DNA of 14,000 nucleotides, from positions 1 to 14,000 of the forward strand of contig JBBSKF010000105.1 of assembly GCA_038256525.1 (NCBI GenBank). Reading direction: 5' to 3'. The position numbers were made by a program, and so were the translations under genes. How positions within the stretch are numbered: position 1 is the first letter of the stretch; each line of letters opens with the position of its first letter. The DNA is from SCTD01 sp038256525. GTDB lineage: Bacteria > Actinomycetota > Actinomycetes > Mycobacteriales > SCTD01. Shown piece by piece: positions 1-6,155 of this stretch. The notes beneath the pieces are model-generated. The model did not search any database. It was not told the DNA's origin and worked only from the letters and a program-made list of their open reading frames with translations.

Positions 1-1
1 C

Positions 2-715
2 ACCACCTCAGACCTGCTCCGGTTCGGTTGGCAGCAACTGGCGTTCCGGGTCCGCGGCGAGGAGGACCTGGACGCCGTCGCGGAGGCCAAGGACAAGGCG
101 CTCGGCCTGGTGGCCGGCAAGTCCGTCGTCGAGATCGTGGCGTACGGCGAGGAGATCTACGACGAACTGATGGAACGCCGGATCTGGTCCGGCACCCGGG
201 CACTGGCCCAGCAGCACCTCGACGCCGGGCAGCGGGTGTGGCTGGTGACCGCGACCCCGGTCGAGCTCGCCCGCATCATCGCGGCCCGGCTGGGGCTCAC
301 CGGCGCGCTGGGCACGGTCAGTGAGGTGCAGGACGGCCTCTACACCGGCCGGCTGGTCGGCGAGCCGTTGCACGGCCCGGCCAAGGCCGAGGCGGTCCGG
401 GCGCTGGCCGAGCGCGAGGGTCTGGACCTGTCGCGATGCACCGCCTACAGCGACTCCTGCAACGACGTGCCGATGCTGACCATGGTCGGCCACGCAGTGG
501 CGGTCAACCCCGACACCCCGCTGCGCGAGGAGGCCCGAGCCCGCGGCTGGGACGTCCGGGACTTCCGCACCGGACGCAAGGCGGCCAGGGTCGGCGTCCC
601 TGCCGCGGCAGGAGCGGGCGCGCTGGCCGGCAGCGTGGTGGCGGGTCTGGCGCTGCACCGCCGGCACGCGCGACGGCCCGGCCGGCTGCACGCCGCGCTG
701 CGGGCCATCAGCTGA
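2..715 (+). CDS. HAD-IB family phosphatase, SerB1-like (5' end off window)
   Basis: This is a haloacid-dehalogenase subclass IB hydrolase, a family that removes phosphate from small substrates such as phosphoserine or phospholipid head groups. The reading frame is open from base 2, so the N-terminus with the DxDxT nucleophile motif lies outside the window; 237 codons are visible. Motif II is seen as VWLVTATP, the motif III lysine in HGPAK, and the motif IV acidic pair in YSDSCNDVPML. The extreme C-terminus, after RTGRKAAR, is a hydrophobic Gly/Ala-rich segment followed by basic residues, suggesting a membrane anchor. It converges on the acyltransferase gene with a 13-base gap. The same kind of gene (serB1, Rv0505c) lies near Rv0502 in mycobacteria. 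The substrate is not determinable; a role with the neighbouring acyltransferase is inference. A methionine/valine start inside the window (base 110) is not credible because conserved sequence continues upstream. Confidence 0.9.
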   Translation, partial: TTSDLLRFGWQQLAFRVRGEEDLDAVAEAKDKALGLVAGKSVVEIVAYGEEIYDELMERRIWSGTRALAQQHLDAGQRVWLVTATPVELARIIAARLGLTGALGTVSEVQDGLYTGRLVGEPLHGPAKAEAVRALAEREGLDLSRCTAYSDSCNDVPMLTMVGHAVAVNPDTPLREEARARGWDVRDFRTGRKAARVGVPAAAGAGALAGSVVAGLALHRRHARRPGRLHAALRAIS

Positions 716-728
716 GGCAGTCGCCGGC

Positions 729-1676
729 TCAGAAGAAGATGCTGCGGCGCTGCATGAGCAACGTGTAGAGCGTCGACTGGATCGTCTCGCGCACCTGGTC
801 GGTGAGGTTGAAGACCAGCATCGGGTCGTCCGCCGCGGCGGCGCCGCCGAGCGAGGCCGTCTCGATCGGCTCCCCGAACTCAATGATCCACTTCGACGGC
901 AGCGGCACCGCCCCCAGAAGCCCGAGCAACGGAAACGTCGGCGTGACGGGCAGGTACGGCAGGCCGAGCAGCCGGGCGAGTGCCTTGGCGTTGGCCAGCA
1001 TCGGATAGATCTCTTCGGCGCCGACGATGGAGCAGGGGATGATCGGCTTGCCGGCGCGCAGCGCCGCCGACACGAATCCGCCCCGACCGAAGCGTTGCAG
1101 CTTGTAGCGCTCGCTGTAGGGCTTGCCGATGCCCTTGAAGCCTTCCGGGAAGACCCCCACCAGCTCCCCACTGTTCAGCAACCGCTCGGTGTCGGCCTGG
1201 CAGGCCAGCGTCGTGCCGCTCTTGCGGGCCAGCGGAGCGATGACCGGCAGGGTGAAGACCAGGTCGGCGCCGAGCAGGCGCAGGTGCCGGTGGGCCGGAT
1301 GGTGGTCCAGCAGGGCCAGCGAGGTCATCAGCGCATCCATCGGCACCGTCCCCGAGTGGTTCGCCACGAGCAACGCCGCCCCGGAGTCCGGCACGTTGTC
1401 CAGGCCCCGGGTCTCGACGCGGAACCACTTCTCGTACAACGGGCGCAGCGGCGGCATCAGGACGTGCTGGGTGAGGTCGGCGTCGAAACCGAAGTCGTCG
1501 ACCGGGTAGTCGCCCGTGATGCGGCGGCGCAGGAACGCCAGGCCCCCGGCCAGCTTGGCGTCCCAGCCGGACGGCGGCGGGGCCGGCGCCGGCTCGGCCG
1601 CTGGGATGCCGCCGGCGCGGCCCGGATCGAGCGGCAGGAGCTTGCCCATGACCGGTTCAGCTCCGGCCTCAGACAT
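729..1676 (-). CDS. lysophospholipid acyltransferase-like protein (PlsC/LPLAT superfamily)
   Basis: A 315-residue predicted glycerolipid acyltransferase that would move an acyl chain onto a lysolipid or acylglycerol at the membrane. Visible motifs are VANHSGTVPMD (catalytic His107 and Asp114), GVFPEG (176-179 region) and KPIIPCSIVGAEE (about 210-222), which are blocks I, III and IV of the superfamily. His and Asp are separated by six residues rather than the four of classical PlsC, as in the MGAT-like branch. The first 55 residues are Pro/Ala rich and probably disordered. The ATG overlaps the end of the upstream SDR gene by eight bases, so the two are likely translationally coupled. It is equivalent by position and type to M. 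tuberculosis Rv0502. The acyl acceptor is unknown. Confidence 0.88.
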   Translation of the reverse strand: MSEAGAEPVMGKLLPLDPGRAGGIPAAEPAPAPPPSGWDAKLAGGLAFLRRRITGDYPVDDFGFDADLTQHVLMPPLRPLYEKWFRVETRGLDNVPDSGAALLVANHSGTVPMDALMTSLALLDHHPAHRHLRLLGADLVFTLPVIAPLARKSGTTLACQADTERLLNSGELVGVFPEGFKGIGKPYSERYKLQRFGRGGFVSAALRAGKPIIPCSIVGAEEIYPMLANAKALARLLGLPYLPVTPTFPLLGLLGAVPLPSKWIIEFGEPIETASLGGAAAADDPMLVFNLTDQVRETIQSTLYTLLMQRRSIFF

Positions 1677-2742
1677 GGACCGCGCCCTTGCCGGTCACGT
1701 CGACCGCGGTGACCGGGTGGCGACTCGTGAGCAGGTCCAGCAGCACCTGTTCGGCGCCGGAGGCGGTCGCCTCGAACGGCAACGCCCGGCAGGTGTCGAC
1801 GAACGCGTCGAACGCCTGGGCGGTTGGGCGCGGTGACCACCCAAAGGCCCGCTCGAGCCGGGACACGTCGACGACCCGGCCGTGCTCGAGAAAGCGCATC
1901 TGCTCGGGTGAGAAGTCGACCAGCCGGGCGCTGCGCAACGCTCTGGCCACCAGCGTCACCGCGGGCGAGATCACCGGCACGGAGGGCCGGCCGAGACGGC
2001 GCAGGGCCTGCGAGAGCAGCAGCACGCCCGCGCCGCCGACGTTGAAGATCCCCGGGTGCTCCTCGTGGACGGCCCGACGAAGCACCTCGATCCCGTCGTC
2101 CTCGTGACACAGCTGGATGCGCGGGTCGAAGCCGAGCACCGTCGGCACGACCGGCAGCGAGAGATATCGGGTGAGCGGCGTCTCGATGACGGGGCCGATG
2201 AAGTTGGTGAAGCGCAGCAGCGAGAGGGTGACATCGGGCCGCCGCCGCCCGAAGCCGCGTACGTAGCCCTCGACCTCCACCGCGTCCTTGGCGTAGCCCG
2301 AGCGCGGGACCGCGCGCGGGTCGACGTCCTCGGTGAACAGGGCCGGATCGGCCGGGCTCGAGCCGTAGACAGCGGTGGTCGACTTGACCACCAGCTTGCG
2401 CATGCTCGGCGCCTTCTGACAGGCCGCCAACAGCTGCATCGTGCCGATGACGTTGATCTCCTTCATCGCCGTCCGCCCACCGGCACTGAGCGGGGTGGCG
2501 ATGACGTTGAGGTGCACGACCGTGTCGACCTCTGCTTGCGCGATCACCTTGGCGATCAGCGGGTTGCGGATGTCTGCCCGGACGAACTCGGTACGCCCGA
2601 GCTGCGCCACCTGCTCCCGCCGCGGCGGCACCGTGTCGACACCGATGACCCGCTCGATCGAGGGCTCCGCCGCGAGCACACCCGCGAGCCGGCTGCCCAG
2701 ATAGCGGCTGACACCGGTGACGAGCACGACGCGGGGATCCAC
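1669..2742 (-). CDS. NAD-dependent epimerase/dehydratase-like extended SDR (GalE2-like)
   Basis: A 357-residue extended short-chain dehydrogenase/reductase. The N-terminal Rossmann motif is VTGVSRYLG (residues 8-16), followed by the acidic residue that usually holds the NAD ribose (GVD, 34-36). Ser/Thr of the active site appear in KSTTAVYG (120-127) and the tyrosine in SGYAKDAVE (Tyr150). The usual lysine four residues after the tyrosine is Ala154; Lys152 lies two residues after it instead. The protein may therefore be a non-catalytic or divergent SDR, or use the displaced lysine. The GTG start at 2742 was chosen because the Rossmann strand begins four residues later; upstream in-frame sequence is the out-of-frame end of the previous gene. 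It lies 10 bases after the SAM hydrolase-like gene and overlaps the acyltransferase. Corresponds in context to Rv0501 (galE2); UDP-galactose epimerisation should not be assumed. Confidence 0.85.
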   Translation of the reverse strand: MDPRVVLVTGVSRYLGSRLAGVLAAEPSIERVIGVDTVPPRREQVAQLGRTEFVRADIRNPLIAKVIAQAEVDTVVHLNVIATPLSAGGRTAMKEINVIGTMQLLAACQKAPSMRKLVVKSTTAVYGSSPADPALFTEDVDPRAVPRSGYAKDAVEVEGYVRGFGRRRPDVTLSLLRFTNFIGPVIETPLTRYLSLPVVPTVLGFDPRIQLCHEDDGIEVLRRAVHEEHPGIFNVGGAGVLLLSQALRRLGRPSVPVISPAVTLVARALRSARLVDFSPEQMRFLEHGRVVDVSRLERAFGWSPRPTAQAFDAFVDTCRALPFEATASGAEQVLLDLLTSRHPVTAVDVTGKGAVHV

Positions 2743-2752
2743 CCGGTGAAGT

Positions 2753-3637
2753 CTACCGGGGGAGGCCTCCACGACCGGTGACCGAGGGCTCCGGCGGCAG
2801 CTGTACGGGCCTCTGGCCGACCGGGTCGACCCGCGAGATGACCAAGGGCTCACCCCGGCCCGCCCGCAGCCGGCCGGCGGCACTGCCGGAGTTGACGGCG
2901 ATCGTGACGGTGCGGAAGGAGTCCTCACAGACCGCGAGCCGACCGCGACCGACCTCGCCGTAGGTCAGCAGGAACGGCACCACCAGGCTCTTGCCACTGC
3001 AGCGCAGCTCCACCTCGTCGCCGATGCGGATGCCGGCCTGCTCCAGATGAGCCCGATGCAGGTTGAGCGTCAGGTTGCCGAAGTGGTCGACCTGCACCAC
3101 CTCGCCGTGCACGTGGTCGTCCTCGACGGTGGGTTCCCGGACGGCGAGCCGTTCGAGCTCGTCCACCGCGATGGCGGTGCCGACCTGCTCGATCGGCAGG
3201 CCGGCAGCGAGCCGGGCCGCCACCGGCGAGAAGACGTCCCGCCCGCGAAAGGTGCGGGCGGGCGCCGGATGCCACAGCTCCGGGTTGTCGAGCACATGTG
3301 CCGCGACCCCGCCGCCGGCGACGTCCCAGGCCTGGGAGGTCAGGCCGTTGTCGGGGGCCACGAAGGTGGAGCCGTCGGCCGTACGCACCGCGACCCCGCG
3401 CGTCGGTGTCGCCCGGAACGGGTCGACCAGCGCCAGGTGGACGGCAGGAGCCGGGAGGTACGGGATGGCGCTGGCCAGCACGGCGCTGCCCTGCTCGACG
3501 TCCTGCCGGGAGACCAGGTGGAGCACGTCGAGGACGCGGACCTCCGGCGCGGTGCGGGCGATGACACCTTTGCACACCCCGAGGAAGGCATCCTCGTGAC
3601 CGTAGTCCGACAGGAACGTCAACCACTGATGCGCCAC
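2753..3637 (-). CDS. SAM hydroxide adenosyltransferase-like protein (DUF62 / SalL-fluorinase superfamily)
   Basis: A 294-residue member of the family that cleaves S-adenosylmethionine to adenosine and methionine using water, related to the fluorinase and chlorinase. Signature segments are FLSDYGHEDAFLG (residues 8-20), LALVDP (68-73), FVAPDNGL (92-99), TFRGRDVFSPVAA (129-141) and VDHFGNLTLN near the C-terminal domain. The family carries an Asp-Arg-His water-activating triad. Asp72 is present, the Arg appears shifted by one (Thr79-Arg80), and the usual His of FHGRD is Arg131, so ordinary hydrolysis is uncertain. The GTG start at 3637 has GGAGG at the right spacing. The frame stays open far upstream, but that part lies over the bS22 gene in another frame and is not real. 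It follows bS22 by 20 bases and is probably in the same transcript. Confidence 0.87.
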   Translation of the reverse strand: MAHQWLTFLSDYGHEDAFLGVCKGVIARTAPEVRVLDVLHLVSRQDVEQGSAVLASAIPYLPAPAVHLALVDPFRATPTRGVAVRTADGSTFVAPDNGLTSQAWDVAGGGVAAHVLDNPELWHPAPARTFRGRDVFSPVAARLAAGLPIEQVGTAIAVDELERLAVREPTVEDDHVHGEVVQVDHFGNLTLNLHRAHLEQAGIRIGDEVELRCSGKSLVVPFLLTYGEVGRGRLAVCEDSFRTVTIAVNSGSAAGRLRAGRGEPLVISRVDPVGQRPVQLPPEPSVTGRGGLPR

Positions 3638-3642
3638 GAGGA

Positions 3643-3647
3643 CCTCC
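3643..3647 (-). promoter_or_regulatory. ribosome binding site of the SAM hydrolase-like gene
   Basis: On the minus strand GGAGG is followed by five bases and then GTG at 3637-3635. This strong site decides the start, because the reading frame itself is open for another 130 codons upstream. Confidence 0.7.
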
Positions 3648-3657
3648 GGGGCGCAGG

Positions 3658-3756
3658 CTACTTCTTGTTGCGACGCTGGACGCGGGTCTTCTTCAGCAGC
3701 TTGCGGTGCTTCTTCTTGGCCATCCGCTTGCGACGCTTCTTGATGACGGAACCCAC
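3658..3756 (-). CDS. bS22-type mini ribosomal protein (AURKAIP1/COX24 domain)
   Basis: A 32-residue, extremely basic protein beginning GSVIKKRRKRMAKKKHRKLL after the start and ending TRVQRRNKK. This matches the actinobacterial AURKAIP1/COX24 mini-protein (Rv0500B in M. tuberculosis), known as bS22 from mycobacterial 30S ribosome structures, where it binds rRNA near the decoding region. Nearly half of the residues are Lys or Arg, as expected for an rRNA-bound peptide. The GTG start is preceded by AGAGG seven bases upstream. It sits between the small HTH gene (57 bases upstream) and the SAM hydrolase-like gene (20 bases downstream), the conserved actinobacterial arrangement. Automated callers often miss it because of its length. 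There is little doubt about identity; the exact physiological contribution is not visible here. Confidence 0.93.
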   Translation of the reverse strand: MGSVIKKRRKRMAKKKHRKLLKKTRVQRRNKK

Positions 3757-3813
3757 GTGGAAACCTCTGCTCGGAGCTTGGCTGGAAGTCGGAAGGCGCA
3801 AGGCTACCCGGCG

Positions 3814-4005
3814 TCAGCCGGTCGAGCCGAAGCCCACCTGCAGGTAGTCGTGCACCGCCCGCTCGGGCACCCGGAACGACCGGCCGACCCGCACCGAGGC
3901 GAGCTCGCCACTGTGGACGAGCCGGTAGACGGTCATCTTCGACACGCGCATGACCTCGGCGACCTCGGCCACCGTGAGGAACTTGATCTCGGACAAGCTG
4001 GACAT
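3814..4005 (-). CDS. small BldC/excisionase-like HTH DNA-binding protein (Rv0500A family)
   Basis: A 63-residue protein consisting almost entirely of one MerR/excisionase-type winged helix-turn-helix. FLTVAEVAEVMRVSKMTVYR (residues 9-28) forms the two HTH helices, and the wing follows as GELASVRVGRSFRVPERAV. There is no effector domain, so it probably acts by cooperative DNA binding, as BldC does in Streptomyces; that is analogy, not shown. The ATG at 4005 has no strong Shine-Dalgarno sequence. It is the first gene after a 164-base gap, so it likely heads its own transcript, which would include bS22 and possibly the SAM hydrolase-like, SDR and acyltransferase genes. Family membership is confident; targets are unknown. 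Confidence 0.88.
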   Translation of the reverse strand: MSSLSEIKFLTVAEVAEVMRVSKMTVYRLVHSGELASVRVGRSFRVPERAVHDYLQVGFGSTG

Positions 4006-4082
4006 GCCGGTTCACCGCCGTCGGCACGCGTCGCGGTCACCGGCTTCCCCACCGGCGACATCGGACACGCACGTGCTGCGTG

Positions 4083-4088
4083 AGGATA
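4083..4088 (-). promoter_or_regulatory. candidate -10 element for the HTH/bS22 operon
   Basis: TATCCT on the minus strand fits the actinobacterial TAnnnT -10 consensus and lies about 77 bases before the HTH start codon, in the only sizeable gap in this part of the train. No convincing -35 hexamer is seen at 16-18 bases, so this is only a candidate. Confidence 0.3.
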
Positions 4089-4146
4089 GCGGGGCGGATG
4101 GGGTTCGCGCAGCAGGCCCCCTCGGGCCCCTCGCGACCCCGTCCGG

Positions 4147-4161
4147 CGGGCTGCCTGCCCG
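4147..4161 (-). terminator. short hairpin after the phosphatase-family gene
   Basis: A perfect 5-bp stem (CGGGC/GCCCG) with a 5-base loop begins 9 bases after the stop codon of the phosphatase-family gene. There is no following T tract on the minus strand. It could be a weak actinobacterial-type terminator or chance in GC-rich DNA. The rest of the 4006-4169 gap shows only the candidate -10 element. Confidence 0.25.
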
Positions 4162-4169
4162 GGTGCGAC

Positions 4170-4952
4170 TCAGGGGACCCGCCAGTCGGTGACGTAGTCC
4201 GACAGCGGGTCGTAGAGGTGTGGCGCCACGTTGTCATCCAGCGGGACCGTCACGATCGGCTTGCCCTCGTGCTCGGCGACGAACAGCGCCGGGTCGTTGC
4301 AGTCGGCCAGGCCCAGCGTCGGGATACCCGCCTGGGCGGCTGCCCCGGCCCAGCCGTGGTCGGCGACGACGAGGTCCGGCGGGTCGATCCCCTGGTCGCC
4401 CAGAGCGGCCAGCACCGCGACCATCGGGTCGGGGTCGTGGGTGTGCAGCAGCTCGCCGCCACTGGCGAGCAGGTGCACCCCGTTGACTGCCCGGACCCGC
4501 AACGGGCGCGGCCCGCCGCAGTCCCACGTCCAGGTCAGCTCCGGCACGAGCACCTCGGCGCCGGCGGCGCGCAGAGCCGACGCGATCCGCAGGTGCATCG
4601 CCAGGACCCCGGTGGGATGGCCGGTCGCCAGCAGGACCCGTTCGCGCCGCGAGGCCGCCTCGGCGAGGCGCATCCGCCAGCGCTCGAGTGCCGCGATCGT
4701 CAGGTCGGGGTCGATCGTGTCGACGCCCTCGAGATGATCAGGATCGGCGTTGATCCCGCACCGCTCGACCATGACCGCGACGACGCCGTCCTGCGTCCAC
4801 GCCCGGAGCGGCACCAACCCGAAAGCGTAGTGCCCCTCCCCCCGCGCCATCCGCCCGGCGTTCTCGAGGTTGTTCTGACGCGAGGTACGGACCTGCCCCG
4901 CGATGCGCGAGGCCACCAGGTGGGCGCGCAACGCCGCATGTGTCACGGTCAC
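4170..4952 (-). CDS. uncharacterised actinobacterial 'phosphatase' family protein
   Basis: A 260-residue protein resembling a family annotated simply as 'phosphatase' in Streptomyces and relatives, usually beside acuC. No classical DxDxT HAD nucleophile, Walker or Ser/Thr phosphatase motif is visible. Conserved-looking blocks are LLATGHPTGVLAMH (107-120), LLHTHDPDP (168-176), VVADHGWAG (195-203) and GLADCNDPALF (214-224), rich in His and Asp that could bind metal. Its GTG start (4952) overlaps the acuC stop in a GTGA junction, so the two are probably made together. An alternative GTG lies two codons later. The stop at 4170 is followed by a 164-base gap, so this is the last gene of its transcript. 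The enzymatic assignment is weak; the gene itself is certain. Confidence 0.8.
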   Translation of the reverse strand: MTVTHAALRAHLVASRIAGQVRTSRQNNLENAGRMARGEGHYAFGLVPLRAWTQDGVVAVMVERCGINADPDHLEGVDTIDPDLTIAALERWRMRLAEAASRRERVLLATGHPTGVLAMHLRIASALRAAGAEVLVPELTWTWDCGGPRPLRVRAVNGVHLLASGGELLHTHDPDPMVAVLAALGDQGIDPPDLVVADHGWAGAAAQAGIPTLGLADCNDPALFVAEHEGKPIVTVPLDDNVAPHLYDPLSDYVTDWRVP

Positions 4953-6118
4953 GTCGTCGCCAGGCCGAGGTGCGGGAAGACGGCCGCTCGGGTCTTCGAG
5001 ATCGCCTCGTCGACAGCATTCTCGGCGCCGCCGGCCCACGGCGTCCACGCCGCGTCGCGCCCGTCGGACAACGAGGTCGGCGCGCTCTCGCGACCCCGGC
5101 TCCGGGCGAGCTCGCGCCAGTCCTCCGGCGTGGCACCGGTCACCGAACCGCCGGTCACCTCGGCGAGCAGGTGCGTCCACGCCCTCGGCACGACCTGCAC
5201 CGGCTCGTAGCCACCACCCCCGACCACCACCCACCGGCCGCCGCACAGCTCGTGCGCCAGCTCGTGCAGCCGGCGGCAGGCGACCCGCTGCCCGTCGATG
5301 CTCATCATCAGGTGGGCCAGCGGATCGAGCGCGTGCGTGTCGCAGCCGTGCTGGGTGAGCATCACCTGGGGCCGGAAGGCCGACAGGACAGGTGGTACGA
5401 CGGCGTCGAAGGCCCGCAGCCATCCTGCGTCGCCGGTGCCCGCCGGCAGGGCGAGGTTGACGTTGGTGCCGACCCCGTCGCCGGCGCCGACCTGCTCGGG
5501 CCAGCCGCTGCCCGGGAACAGCGTGCGCCCGCTCTCGTGCAGCGAGACCGTCAGCACCCGCGGGTCGTCGTAGAAGGCTGCCTCCACGCCGTCGCCGTGG
5601 TGGACGTCGACATCGACGTACGCCACCCGCGTCGCACCCGCCGACAGCAGCCAGGCGATCGCGACCGCGGGATCGTCGTAGACGCAGAAGCCCGAGGCAT
5701 GACCGCGCATCGCGTGGTGCAGCCCGCCGGCGATGTTGACCGCGTGCTGCGCGGTCCCCTCCCACACGGCGCGGGCCGCATCGACGGTCGCGCCGGTGAC
5801 CAGCGCCGCCTGCTCGTGCATCCGCGGGAAGATCGGGTTGTCGCCGGTCCCGAGACCGTAGGCGAAGGCCAGCCGGCCGATCAGCTCGTCCGGCGCCCGC
5901 CGGACCGCCGCGACGTAGAGCGGGTCGTGCACCAGCTGCAGCAGGTCGTCGCCGGCGCTCACCGGCGGCCGCACGCTCACCCCCGGGCGGTCGAGCACCC
6001 CGAGCTGCCCGGCCAGCGCCATCGTCAGCTCCAGCCGCAGCGGCCGCAGCGGATGGGAGGGCCCGAAGTCGTACTCGGTGAGGACGTCGTCCCAGACGAT
6101 CAGCGTGCTGTCACTCAT
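4949..6118 (-). CDS. acuC: AcuC-like histone deacetylase-family protein
   Basis: A 389-residue class I/II histone-deacetylase-fold enzyme. In Bacillus AcuC removes acetyl groups from acetyl-CoA synthetase, reactivating it. Key residues are all present: tandem His134-His135 in GGLHHAM, zinc ligands Asp171 and His173 in YVDVDVHHGDGV, Asp260 in HGCDTHALDP, and the transition-state tyrosine Tyr304 in GGGGYEP. The length is typical of AcuC. The ATG at 6118 has GGAGG five bases upstream, which rules out the GTG seven codons earlier. It starts 37 bases after the permease stop and shares a GTGA junction with the phosphatase-family gene. The substrate is not shown: acetyl-CoA synthetase is the default guess, but no acs gene lies in the window, and other acetyl-lysine or acetylpolyamine substrates are possible. 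Confidence 0.9.
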   Translation of the reverse strand: MSDSTLIVWDDVLTEYDFGPSHPLRPLRLELTMALAGQLGVLDRPGVSVRPPVSAGDDLLQLVHDPLYVAAVRRAPDELIGRLAFAYGLGTGDNPIFPRMHEQAALVTGATVDAARAVWEGTAQHAVNIAGGLHHAMRGHASGFCVYDDPAVAIAWLLSAGATRVAYVDVDVHHGDGVEAAFYDDPRVLTVSLHESGRTLFPGSGWPEQVGAGDGVGTNVNLALPAGTGDAGWLRAFDAVVPPVLSAFRPQVMLTQHGCDTHALDPLAHLMMSIDGQRVACRRLHELAHELCGGRWVVVGGGGYEPVQVVPRAWTHLLAEVTGGSVTGATPEDWRELARSRGRESAPTSLSDGRDAAWTPWAGGAENAVDEAISKTRAAVFPHLGLATT

Positions 6119-6123
6119 GTCGA

Positions 6124-6128
6124 CCTCC
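6124..6128 (-). promoter_or_regulatory. ribosome binding site of acuC
   Basis: GGAGG on the minus strand, five bases before the ATG at 6118-6116. It fixes the start in preference to an in-frame codon seven positions upstream. Confidence 0.7.
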
Positions 6129-6155
6129 GGTCGAACCAACTCATCTGTCTCTCTC

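Noticed and set aside
8..1171. Minus-strand open frame opposite the HAD gene
   Set aside because: It is Arg/Ser-rich without motifs and runs over both the HAD phosphatase and the end of the acyltransferase, which have clear motifs in their own frames.
3638..4027. N-terminal extension of the SAM hydrolase-like protein upstream of GTG 3637
   Set aside because: The extension overlaps the bS22 and HTH genes in a different frame, has no family similarity, and a strong GGAGG precedes GTG 3637.
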